63,655 nt of DNA, from the NCBI RefSeq assembly GCF_001949145.1, contig NW_019091701.1, positions 97,588-161,242 on the forward strand. The letters are read 5' to 3'. Below, piece by piece: positions 11,246-22,900 of this stretch. The notes under the pieces are model-generated. The model worked only from the letters and a program-made list of their open reading frames with translations. It ran no database searches and was not told the origin of the DNA. Position 1 is the first letter of the stretch. Every line of letters begins with the position of its first letter. The stretch comes from Acanthaster planci. Its lineage: Eukaryota; Echinodermata; Asteroidea; Valvatida; Acanthasteridae. Made by a program: the position numbers and the translations under genes.

Positions 11246-13582
11246 TCATAGGAATAAACTTCTTTCATTCCCGGGTGTGCTACAATTATTCTTGTCTACA
11301 ACAAGATTGGAGATGACACCACATTTATGGCACATGAGTTTCGGCTCAGGTTTCATGAAAGCCTTTGCCTCCCAGCTTCCCCTCCCCACCCCCGCCCCCG
11401 CCCCATCCAATGTTTCGTCAAAGGCTGGTGTCCGCACAGGGTGATCCATTGCAACATTGGAATGGGGGTGGTCGAAGGGGAGTGGTCGAAGGGGAGAAGT
11501 TTCAGTTTCAGGGGCACGTGGTGTTACGTTGCTCGTCCTGCAGGCGGACAACCGTTCATTAATGACCTGGACCCGGAAATCCAAGCTAGTGAGCGGACGC
11601 TTTGTAGGGATGCTGCTGTACACGATGGTAGCATTAACCAAACAGATGTCAAGAATTGCAAAGGAAATGCGTTTCTACCATTTTGGGGATCTATGATGAT
11701 GCGTGTAGTACTGACACATTTGTGATGCTAAGTCGCTTCCGCCCATGTACTTATTATATAATCGTTGACGACGGCAGGTCTTTCGATTGTACGACATCTG
11801 GTGGAACTTGTTTTGCAACGAATGTTTTTAGTGTCACTTTTGCAGTCGCCATAATTAGGTGGATCATGTCGGTTCATGGGGACCTTATTAGGGTTTGCAC
11901 TGTCTGGAATGCTTTGTGTGGTATAGCGCACAGTTCAACGAGCTCCAAACCGTAGCCGGGACAACTTGCGCACAAAAGCGGGGCTAGTGTACCAAATGTC
12001 CCTTGTTTTACAGCCCTTTCAGTAGGTCGACGACAACTTGGCCTGATGCTGTAAGGTTGGGTGGGTGGTTGGCTTCAGCGTACGCATCAGAGTGCCAGAT
12101 GATTTGTTCTGATGGCGCCTTGGATCCAGTAAACATCTTCCAGTCACGTGTGGAACCGGTTTGAGACTCGTTCAAGGAAAAACATTTCAAGCCATACTTG
12201 ACCGACTTGCGTTGTATGTTTTGTTTAAAACCGAGTCGACCATTAAACTTTATCATAGTCTCATCCGGTGAGAGGTTTCGTCCGGGCTTATAGATGCTAC
12301 GAAACAACGAACCGGCAATGTTCAGTAACGGACGAACTTTAGACAGTCACGGGGAGAGTGTCTGCTGTGTTCTCGGCAAGGTGGAGAAAATCGAAGGAGT
12401 GCCATAAATCGGTTGCGAGACATTGTCGACGGCTACAAAGGACTTCGAAGAACTTCGCACCTGGACTAGTACATTGTGTAGCTATGCCTTTTGTTGATGC
12501 CCATCGAGAGCAGCAGTGCGACAAAGGTCATCATTTCAGGAACATCCGTTGGAATCCAAGTACACTGAGAGTTTGCGGATTCTGCAGATAGCGTCTGATC
12601 TGCATATCGGTTGGTCTCTCTCACCAGCAATTGCCAAACTGCTTCACAGAAGAAGAGTTGAAATACCTGTAAGGGTGAAAGATGACTGAAATTCTGGCTA
12701 CACCCAGTCGGTTCTGTAAAGTTCACAGGTAGTGGCTTTTGGTAAGTGGAGGTTGCTGGCCATCCAGTGTTGCATTATTGAAGAATAATATTAGGACTAA
12801 TAAGAACAATATTTACAAAGTGTTTATGCGAGACATCAAAGCACTGTACATGAAAAAACTAGGAGTTAGGTATAAGTATGTTTTATTCAGCTGTTCATTG
12901 AAGTGGCGATAGATGGGGCTTCCCTGATTTCGGTTGGACCGAAATGCCTATTCACACACACTGCTTGTATTCACAGGACCTTTGGTTATGTACACTCACA
13001 GTCTCAAAGTGACATTCTCCCCCAAAAGCGTGTTCTGTTTTCCGTAGAATATGCCAGTCAATTGAGGGTGATATTTTAGCATTTTTAATTTCTGCTGGGA
13101 AACAATGACAAGTTATTCTGCATTGAGACGGCACAGTACATCTCAGAGTATAAGAAATAAAGATTGAAATCCTTCCTTTTCCTTGATTTAATAACAATTA
13201 GGATTCGTGACACATTCGGGACATCGGAAAAAATATGGCAAGCCTGCTAGTGGTTGTAAAATGCAATACATTGTAATGATAATGATATGAATGATTGAGA
13301 CTCGAGTGTCTAGTTGCAAGGCTGTACATGTGTACATGTATATGCCTTAAATTAGGCCTACCTGAAGATCAGCTTGAGGGTGCCCGGTGGCTTCGATGTG
13401 GCGAATGATGTGGTCGCCATTAATTCATCATCACTTTCTTCTGATGAGGAAGAAGTTTCATCCGAGGATATTTTGGAGCCACTATCTGCTAAAATTTCGT
13501 CGATAACGTCCGAAGCCCCGGTCATTTCGCCTCTTGTGGTTGTAAGGACGCGCCAATCGCGTGCCAAAGCCATCTCGTCCAA
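11246..13582 (-). pseudogene. piggyBac-like transposase, decayed
   Basis: Pieces of one transposase lie in order on -. An acidic Ser/Glu-rich N-terminus (13582-13358) ends at a possible AG/GTAGGC donor. The start of the DDE domain follows (12726-12466; LSPLQVFQLFF, W.PTDVPEMMTFVALLLSMG). Then MSRNRFMALLRF near 12420, the first catalytic Asp region (12307-12008; LSPDETMIKFNGRLGFKQ), a KVTLKTFVAKQVPP segment near 11830, the third Asp region NKYMGGSDLASQM near 11750, and DICLVNATIVYSSI leading to RPLTSLDFRVQVI. The C-terminus (to 11246) keeps only part of the Cys-rich finger (CHKCGV). Stops and frameshifts separate the blocks, for example TAG after PKW. piggyBac enzymes cut and paste at TTAA; a matching terminus is at 13725-13778. 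Confidence 0.85.
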
Positions 13583-13724
13583 TCAGAGCGCTCGAGACGA
13601 TGTCAAACGGCGGGAGAGAGCGCTATTTACATTCCTGTTGCTGGCATTTTGGTCTGTGTGCCAAAGAGGAACGTTGGTAATGAAGTGACACTGAAATCGT
13701 GTGCCACAAAGGCTAATTGGTAAA

Positions 13725-13778
13725 GAACCCGCATGCCACTTTGAGCCCGGGTGGCACTTCTGGGGCTGAAAGGGTTAA
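13725..13778 (-). repeat. piggyBac right terminus with TTAA target site
   Basis: On - the sequence reads TTAACCCTTTCAGCCCCAG, followed by a GTGCCACCCGGG inner segment. TTAA (13775-13778) followed by CCCTTT-type termini is characteristic of piggyBac elements, and it lies about 145 bp beyond the transposase N-terminus. The partner terminus is missing. Confidence 0.6.
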
Positions 13779-15870
13779 GGACTGTCGATTTCATTTCGAA
13801 ACACGCCCTCATTTGTTCCAGCTTGGAGCGGATAATAGTGTATTTCATTTGATTTATTTCCACGAAATATTATTACAAAAACTAAATGAAAGAAAAGCAA
13901 ACCCAACAATTTCCAAAAGTAGAAATTGTAGGGGTAACGAAAAAGTTAAATTAATTCAACTTATTTCCATTGCGGTCCAAACTAATGAGAGAATTAACCC
14001 GAACAAGTACAGTAAAATAAATCAAAAATCCATCCAAATATTATAAAAGCCATCAAAAATACAAAAATTACGTAGCAAAAGCAAAAGTACACATTCACAC
14101 AAACAATGGTCGTCAATATTAAATGCGCTCCCTGACAGTTTCTCTTAAATGAACCCGAATCAATATGGGCAAGTCCCCGGACCACGTCTATCCGGTTCGT
14201 GAGTAACTTTGTCATACACGCGGATGCGTCACGATTTGCAGACTCCCATTGGACGATAGTTGAAGTTGTGCGTATGCACGTAACTCCTAGGACCTAGTTA
14301 AAACTTAAGTGACGTCCCACTTGATACACCTGCCTACATGTCCCAACTCTTTCATAGTATTATGTGAAAGACTTGCCATTTTTGTCTTTCTTTTTTGGGG
14401 GGGGTGGTCTTTACTAGCATGAAATGACAGCCCAATCATTAATTAACCCTGTATAGTTTTGCAAAATAACACGTGCTGTATGGTGGATTTGATGTGTGGT
14501 ATATAGCTCTCCGACACATTGTCCTGTAAAGACAACTTCTTTACAGCAAAATCCTTATCTATAAAGATTTGGTTCAACAAGCACTTTTTCTGTTTTATTA
14601 ATTAATAATTCGTTTTCAACATTGCAGACCATAAGTGTGTTTCTTGCATTTTCCCATTAGTCCCTTTTTTACATCCCAGTGTGACGGTGATCCATGAAAA
14701 CCGTTGAAAAACTTAAAAAACCAAGGGGAGCGGAGATTCAACTTGTTTAATTAATGATGTATTGTGGTTCACTGTTGGCAGTGTGTCTTGTATGTATCAG
14801 AGCGCGCCCTCTATTTTGTTAGGGCGTGCAGGACTTTCTATTGGGTCGAGTTCGGGCGGCCTGTTCTTGACACGGGTTTCTTGTTCTCNNNNNNNNNNNN
14901 NNNNNNNNNNNNNNNNNNNNNNNNNNNNNNNNNNNNNNNNNNNNNNNNNNNNNNNNNNNNNNNNNNNNNNNNNNNNNNNNNNNNNNNNNNNNNNNNNNNN
15001 NNNNNNNNNNNNNNNNNNNNNNNNNNNNNNNNNNNNNNNNNNNNNNNNNNNNNNNNNNNNNNNNNNNCAAAATTTAACATTAATTATGAATATTCCTGTT
15101 TTTATAGAAAAGAATTCAGCCCATCCAAACATTAACTCTCGAATAACTTAGCCTACATGGACGCCGCCATGTTGCATGTTGCTTGTCACTAACTACCAGC
15201 GATAACCAGTTGTTTGTTCCCGGCGTTCGAGCAGCCGACCAACGAACAACAAATCGAGCTGTTCGTAAACATACGGGAACAAGCTGTCCGAACTCGGCCT
15301 TGGGTGAGGGTGAAGATAATTATTAACTTTATTCATGGGGGCCGGCCATATTGAATTTGAAAGCGAGGTCAACTCTTCATTTTTGAATGTTGAGAGTACA
15401 AATGAAGCAACAAAATGAAATTTCATGATAAATTTGCACCTGTCTATACTCTGATCAATAATTTCAAATTCATGATTGAAAATTATTGCAAGGGACGCTT
15501 GGAAAGTACGGAAGTATAAAGCAGTCTGGTACGGGTGCAAATCCCCTTACAGTCCTTTGTACAGTCCGATTGTGCGAATGCATTCAGTTCAGCGTGACGA
15601 GTTGATCCCAGGCTAACCGATGAGCGGCGCTATATATTCTGTAAATGTGCCTCCAAGCCGTCACGCCGCGAGAAAAGAAGAAGAAGAAAAAAACGTCAAA
15701 AGTCACTAATCAAAAAGGAAATCCGCATAGAAATACTTCAAAGGACAAAATACTCTCAACCTTAAGAGGAAGAATTTTGATTTAGTTCAAACATTCTACG
15801 CCTACCAGTGGTCGGCTTTCAGTGACGAAGGGCGAAGGAGCGAACTGGAGAAGGGAACCTATTTGACAGA
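13779..15870. other. Intergenic stretch with an assembly gap
   Basis: No gene recognised. It contains a G-run (14397-14404), an AGAGGGCGC core on - (14804-14812), the gap 14889-15067, and CG-containing sequence 15150-15350. The last part is the 5' flank of the fucosyltransferase; no TATA box is evident. Confidence 0.4.
14889..15067. other. Assembly gap (179 N)
   Basis: Run of N. Any frame drawn across it is meaningless. Confidence 0.99.
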
Positions 15871-17527
15871 ATGGCTCCTTACCGTCTGAGAATGCATCAC
15901 ATCCCAGTATTCTTTGCAATCACAATAAGTCTAACATGGCTGATCGTCAACAATGTCCTACCAGTCGTCTTCCCACCATGGGAATGGGACAAGAGGGGGT
16001 CTATCGCACAGCGTGTCAGAAACGAATCACAGGGGCAAGAGAATCATGGAGTCACTGTGGTTGAGCAAGGAATCTCAAACCAGCATGGCAACAGGCCAGA
16101 ATTTGGACATAATCGCGGTGGGAACGTTCACACAGCACCTAGGTGTAACACTACTGTTGCGATTCTGCTGCAGTCGTTGCTGCCCGGACTTGATTGGAGG
16201 GAGTACAAACAATTCGTGGACCAGTTCAAACAACACTCAGCCCAATTTAAAAGTGGAGAGAAACTGAAAAGTCTTCACTTGAAATGTCCGAGACAGAAAT
16301 GTGATGTTCACGTCTTAGTCACAGTAGAAGCGAGATATCTCAATGGTTCTGATGCAATCATTGTCAACATGCACCCACTGCATATGAAAGAGAAACATCC
16401 GAAACTCCTCCCCCATCTAAGGTTTGTTTTTTTACTTAAAGGACAGTTCGCCATGCAGGTATCAAGGAACACAGAAAAAAATTTAAACATTCTCGAATTG
16501 TCGTAAATAATCTGCAACTATTCAACACAAATGTTAAACTTGCCACGAAACTATAATACACGTAAAAGATTTTGGAAGCCAGTGATGAAAGAGTGACTTT
16601 CTTGAATTTATGACTCTTAGTTAACTGATGATTGTTTGACAAATTCTGTCTGTGGAGAAAGTAGAATTTTCATATACCCTGTCGTTCTTTTCCAGAGAAG
16701 TCTTGAATCCCAAGATTCATTGGTTTTTCTACGGTGTAGAGAGCCCACAAATGATGACTTTCTGGGACCAGTCAGTTGGCGAGATTCTGTATCATCATTC
16801 AATTACGTACCACTCTGAAGCGGACATCGAACTTCTCGCTGCAAAATACTCGCCCAACCACCCTGAACGCGTAACGTCAACTGAGCGGGACTGGTCGGCC
16901 AGTAAGACTGGCATGATAGCCTGGATGGCCAGCAATTGTAAATACACCTTCTGGCCTCGCCTAGAGTTTGTCAGCGAGCTGAAGAGGTACGTCCCCGTCG
17001 ATATCTTCGGAAAGTGTGGAAGCGCACAATGCTTTCCAGTCTTTGATGCCTTTGCAAAGAATTGTACGCGTGTCATGGAACGGTACAAGTTTTATCTTTC
17101 ACTCGAGAATTCCGAGTGTGATGAATATATCACGAGGAAAGTTTGGGAAAACGCTCTCGCCGCGGGAGCAGTGCCAGTAGTTTACGGAGGCAGGAAGGAA
17201 ACATACCAACGACTTCTACCTCCAAAGTCTTTTATTCACATCGGCGATTTCAACTCAATTGAAGCCCTGGCAGCTTATCTCCAACTCCTTCACTCCAACA
17301 ACAGCCTGTACAACACGTACCATGCTTGGCGAAAATTTGGTAGGTTGGAAACTGGGCAATACCCGCCCTTGGACTCACAACTTTTCTGTAAAGTTGTACC
17401 CTTCACAGCGGCTCCACCCCCTCAGTTTAAAGTGGTGAAGAATAGTGGCTACTTTAAGGGTTGCAGAAGCTTGCCCGGAGTCTTTGCTAAGAAAGCTTCC
17501 TTAAAATCGTTTGTTCCATGGAAGTAG
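15871..17527 (+). CDS. Alpha-1,3-fucosyltransferase (GT10), complete
   Basis: Exon 1 is 15871-16421, exon 2 is 16696-17527. The GTTTGT donor and TTTTCCAG acceptor join in phase 2 for a 460-aa protein. It is a type II Golgi membrane protein by layout: a short basic cytoplasmic tail, a membrane anchor at residues about 11-34, a stem, then the catalytic region. The GT10 donor-site signature is clear: FYLSLENSECDEYITRK from residue 316, then NALAAGAVPVVYGG and PKSFIHIGDF. Upstream are WFFYGVESP, MIAWMASNC and VDIFGKCG, all typical of the fold. NXS/T sites include NTT, NGS, NCT and NNS. The enzyme should transfer fucose from GDP-fucose to GlcNAc-containing glycans. The segment that usually reads NWT.TYR.DSD is divergent here (HSITYHSEADI), so acceptor preference is unknown. 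The protein is somewhat longer at the C-terminus than the minimal family domain. Confidence 0.93.
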
Positions 17528-19651
17528 GCCTGGTGATATAATATCAACAGGTCGCCTTTCTTTAGTAAACTCATCCTCATTCCTATTGTAAACTCAATAG
17601 GCTTTTTTATCGTTTTATATCTTCCCCCTTTTATTCTCACCATTATATTTCTTCACGTCCTTGTCATGCCTTTTTCCAGTTATTCTCGTTTAAAAATATA
17701 TTTAGGCTTGTGGCATGTTCAACTCCACATAGGTTCGCGCCCTTGCCCCGTAGTTTCTCTAAGTGTACTCCGTTCAGTAAAAATGTTTCCGAAAACTTTG
17801 CACCTTTGGCTTTTTAATGGTGGTCCGATCAAGAAATGAAAAGGTTTGGTTTGACCAATTTCTGCAGATTATAACGTTTGCAGCAAATCGCTTGTACGGT
17901 CCTTCTGTTTACACAGGCTGGAAAGAATTAAGCAGAAATTAAAATTATACTTTGAAAATGTTGGAAGGAAACTTTGGAGGAATGATTAAAAAGGAAGGTT
18001 TTGCCCATGGGGGCTGATCTTACATAGTTTATTGTACAATGTATAACATAATGGCGTTATTAGTTATTTGACAAAGCCACAAATTGTGAGAATTTTTAAA
18101 TTACTTTCTAGTGAAAAAGAAAATAGTACATGTAATTTCCCTTTACAGTAAATGTCCTCAACCTTTAATTGGTAATATGTCCCGTGGTTCTTTATGTTAG
18201 CCTTAGCTTGCCCCACTGTAACAAAAACTTAGACACTCGGTCAAATCACATTAGAGTTGGTACGAGTGACCCCCTCCCATCATATATTTTATCCGCCAAT
18301 GCTTAAGTTCATTTTATCTACTGGAGTTTATCAATGATATCCCGGCTTCTTTCCTTAACAAGCAAATCAACTTCTGTTCTTTATCCTAACATTTATGTTC
18401 CCAATTATCCCAAGTCTTTCCTTAAGGCTCGTTCATCGTAAACCGATAAATCTTACTTAAACTGTAAGGATTTGTATTTGATTTAAAAAATTTCTTTTAT
18501 TTGCATAACCGTGATATTTTTTTCTTTGACATTTTGTAAATATTTTCTCTAGTTTCTTGAAGTTTCTTTGAGTTTTGTTTACATATACTAGGTTTCTAGA
18601 GTTCGAGACCAAGACAAAGACCTTATATATTCAAATACTTTTTAGTTTGCTTATGATATTTCCATTTATGGTTCAGGCCATGTGCTTACGGTCATAGTGG
18701 TTTAATGTATTGTTTTAGTACTTCCACAGACTTTGGTTTATAGTTTTTAGGCATCAGGTTTAAACTTGGTCTTGGTCAAAACGTACGTTGTACATGTGTT
18801 ATTTGATACGCAACAGGGCGCTCACAAAACGAATAGCTGGAACGCACAAAAAACAACTGGCCCTGCCAGCAACATCTTGGATGATGGTCAAATTCCCCCC
18901 CCCCCATTGGGGGAAACTAATTGTGCATGCATTACTTACGAATGCAGGTGCTTCCGATTCTGTTCACGCACGGGAATACACTTTAACAGCCACGATGAGG
19001 TTGCGCAATAGTCTGGTACAATCTTGCACGGCACTGGTCGAAAATTATGGCCAGCTGTGTAAATAATGCCATGGGGGCTCTTGGGTGAGTTGTTTGTGCA
19101 CAGTTGAGTGACACTTTGCCAGACCCGGCTGGTGTTTTTTCTTTTCACTGCTCAGGGGAATCCCTGACGATGAAGGCAACTAAACTAAGCTGTTCGGCAT
19201 GAGAGGTAGGATGAAATGGGAGGTGATTGCGTTGAAACCTTTGTTTAATGAAAACAATAGCAAAAACGACTAGGGGTTGGAGGCCATTGGATTGGTTTTC
19301 TTAGTAATCAAAATGTTTTATTTTTTCCAAGAATAAATACTAAGTATTATAAATGGACTGACAGGGAAACCATTGGATTTGCATAATCAGTCCCTTCCCT
19401 GAAAGATCAGTTTAGAGTCATTGGTTTAGTCAATTTAGTTTGTGTTTTAGGATTGTCCTTTGTTTTCATTGGGTTTAAGGTTTAGATTTGCTGGTCGCGT
19501 TCAATAGAAATTGACATGGCATTTCCCCCTGCAGAATTTCATGTTGTAGTGACAGCTTCCATAACAAAAGAAGCGAACGGCAGTGCAAACGAAAGATTTC
19601 CCCCACGCCTCCCTTTATGTGTAAAAATGTCCTTTGTTGTCGCAGTGGCAT
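17528..19651. other. 3' flank and intergenic DNA
   Basis: AT-rich, with a C11 homopolymer followed by its G-rich complement (18895-18915, AATTCCCCCC...TGGGGGAAA). No protein-coding signal seen on either strand. Confidence 0.4.
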
Positions 19652-19800
19652 ATGCAGCAAGGTATGAGACGGAGAGAACCCCCCCCTGCTTTGCGTTGAT
19701 CATTGTCTCGCAGGAATCTGGGGAAACAATAGTCTGGAATGTGTACAGGGATTGGACGTGTTGGGGAGTACCACTCGGTCTCATTTCTTGCTGGGTATAC
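19652..19800 (-). mobile_element. MITE, CAGCAAG family, copy 1 (about 149 bp)
   Basis: Bounded by ATGCAGCAAGGTATGAGAC and its imperfect inverse GGTCTCATTTCTTGCTGGG. Interior shares blocks (ACAATAGTCTGGAATGTGTA, CAGGAATCTGGGGAAAC) with the copies at 29995 and 41808. No coding capacity of its own; open frames here on both strands are by-products. Confidence 0.75.
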
Positions 19801-19847
19801 GCGGTGGTGTGTTGTCATGCGTGGACTGTAAAGTTGCCCGAAAGTAT

Positions 19848-19920
19848 GATGCATGCAGGTCGAGTTTTTAAATGCATGGAAAATGCATGCGAATCAAATG
19901 CATGTCATCGCAATGCATGA
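19848..19920. repeat. Cluster of ATGCAT palindromes
   Basis: Five ATGCAT hexamers fall within about 72 bp (ATGCATGCAGG, AAATGCATGG, AAATGCATGC, AAATGCATGT, CAATGCATGA), directly downstream of the MITE. Spacing is about 14-20 bp, so it could be a decayed short tandem repeat. Confidence 0.6.
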
Positions 19921-22900
19921 CCAGATAACCTTTTCATACATTGCTTTCTTTTCTGGCAAAGTGCACAGATGACGAAGTAAGTTTTGGTAAGTGAAAACCT
20001 TTGTTCGCGTTCTCACGCAACCGAGGCCCTGAAAAGACAGGAAGTTAAAGGGGTGGGGGTGGGTCTGGGTGACGGACCATATTCTCGAACCTCAATACGA
20101 GCAATTATTGTCTTGGCGTTTGATACCATACAGGAACGACACGGAAGGAGATTGAACTGCCAAGGGTTTAAAATCTTACCAATTACCGCTTTCTAACATG
20201 CCCAGTATGTCCACAGAGCACAGCGAGCACTTACTACGCACTTACTCTGTTTCACAACCGCGATGAATATAATTATACCCCATGATTGCCGCGGCAACTT
20301 TTCGCTGGTAATCTGCATCTGTAAAACTTTGTGTACTGAAGTATAGGAAATTGAATATTATGAATCTGTTGGTGCTTGGTATAGTCTCACAGCAACATTA
20401 CATTTATTGCTTGTGCAGTTGCTTGTGTTAGGTTGATTGGTCTAGTGCAGCATATATCATGGTTTCCAAGTAGTAGCACTAGCTCTCAGTAACTTGACAA
20501 CACAGTATTGTAACGCCGACCGCCTCCAAGGGCTTTCCTCAAAAAGTTCTACTTGGGTTTTCTGGCTTTCGGCCGTTTATTATCACTTCGCCATTCTTGT
20601 CTGGCATAACTCCAAACCATGCCCCAGACAATCCGACTCAGAAAATGCTACTGCGCAGGCGCCCGGGCAACTGGTCTCCCAGGCTTACCTGTAGGGGCCC
20701 ACCACACGGCTCTACCGTGGATCCCTGCTCACGCTAACACTGGTCATCCGGCACCGATGCCTTACAGTTTATTGGAAGTCTTGGTGCTCAGATTTGACTA
20801 TAAATATAAAAAGCAAAAACCAAAACACACTGTGTCGTGAAGACCATGTAGTTATTGTGGGATAAACATGTAACACTGTGTGCATGGGAAATCCAAAACA
20901 AGTTTTGTATATCCCAACCATGATGAAATATTTTCGCAAAATGTAACACTCAAGATCTACAGTCAATAGCATTACATTTACTACAATAATCAGGATTACA
21001 TTTGGGATAAAGAAACACTAATCAATAACCGTTCGATAAAACCTTAAGGGCATAATTCATCTAACAAGGTGGAGACACATCTGTAGTCGATAAGAAGTGA
21101 TGGCTCTAGCCCATTCAGAGACCCTCTCTCGTATTTATAGATTGATTTGACGAATAAAGTTTGAGTGCCTTCGAATGAAACACGTTGAGGGTGTGTCATT
21201 GTGCGATTTGTTTCTACGTGGAGACTGTAGTGGGCCTCAGGAGGGTGGAAATAATAAGAGGAAATTAAAGCAATGTAGGCCCCACCATCAATCCTCTTGA
21301 TGATTTCTTGCTTATCGGGAAAGGTCACGATCTTTCTCTTTCCCATGACAAGTTTGGAAGGCTTCAAATATGCAGCAGAAAAGTGATAAAAGTGTAGATG
21401 TGTAATCAAGTACTGTAACCATCAAAGTGGGAAGATTGAGCTATTTTTGCCATTTGAACATTTTCGAAAGCGGCCGCTGTCATCAAACTCAAAAATCAAA
21501 GCTACCGCTCAGAATCAAAATCTGCTGTTGTGGCAATCTCTGTGGCTTGTGTATCAGTGGCCTTTTTGAAGGAGAACCCTTACACTATAGAACCGTGTAC
21601 AAAAATATCACTACATGTCCCTTCAATGGCAGAAAATCCTTACTTCGAAGAAAAGTGCACACAAGTCAAAAAAGTCTTTCCTGCAGGAGATGAAATCACT
21701 ACAAGCCCTACACCGTAGTACCGTGCACTAAAATATCACCGAACGTTCCAACACTGGCCGAAAATCACTACACCATAGAACTGTGCATAAAGTCAAAAGT
21801 TCACTACAACCTGTACTAACATAGAGCTGTGTTCAAAATAATCACTACAGGCTACACCGGCCCGAAAATCACTATCCCAAAGAACCCCGTTTCCTGCTCT
21901 GATCCTGCCGCACACTACAGGCATCTGATCGTCAAAATTCATTCTTGACTGATAGCGTAAACTGAGTGTGTGCTGAATTTGTTTCGAAGATTTGGTCACT
22001 CGTGACGCTAGCGCTGGGCATAATTCTAGTCCCTTCTACCAAGGCTTCACGTGCTCAGCTCAGATTAAGGGTCACTTTCCGAAGGTGAACAGTTTTAATT
22101 CGTTATTTTAGCGGGAACAAATGGCTGTCATAATTGCGTTAACTGTAATCAATTTCGTAGTTTTTTTTAAATAAAAACAACAGGCCTTTTGCTTCTTTTG
22201 AAAAGTATTACTTATAATTTATAACTTGATATTGTACAGTTGCAGACGTGAATGTCTCGTAAGCCTGTTATGCGGTGGCTATGGAAAGTTTGTAGAAAGT
22301 TGCCAACGTGCACAGCTACAGGGCCATTGCGTGGGAAAATCTTCAAACCACGTGTATTCCCCTGCAAAACCTATCTCCACAAAGATTGTAGATGTCGTTG
22401 AGCCTACAACTTTTACCCACGCACGTAGTTTTTGCCGTATACGTTTTGCTCAAATGTGCAACAGAAATCCTTGTCCGTTTGCTCAAGCAAACACATGCAT
22501 AACGTACATGTACATACACAGTATACGTTGTATGAAGATAATGCTCATGGCCGCATGTGTACATGCATTAGCTGTAGACAGCTGACATTTGACATTTCAT
22601 CTATCCACACAATGGAAGTAAAAAGCAGGCACGTTGTATTTTTGACGACGTTAACAACAGCATTGTTGATACATTCTCTCGTCTAGGAGCCAGTCTTATC
22701 ATTGAAATTAGTACTTTATACATCTACTTTGAATATAAGCCTTCTGAGGTAACCTCAATTGCAATTTTTTTCCGAAACAACTTCACAGTGGTTCTTTCGA
22801 CAACAAATGTGAAAAGATGAGGAGCGGGGATATTCCATTCCCCCAGGGGTGAAGGAAATTTGTGAGGGGATAGTGATGGTGTCAATTAATACTGGATGGT

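Noticed and set aside
11327-11725. 132-codon frame on +
   Set aside because: Antisense to the C-terminal part of the piggyBac transposase, where the - strand has the conserved motifs.
14762-15151. Long frames spanning 14889-15067
   Set aside because: They run through N bases and are artefacts.
18895-18915. Poly-C tract as a regulatory site
   Set aside because: A homopolymer of this length is common simple sequence and has no further supporting motif.
21044-21409. 121-codon frame on - as a gene
   Set aside because: Some protein-like character but no recognisable motif or supporting splice or promoter context; left as unassigned.
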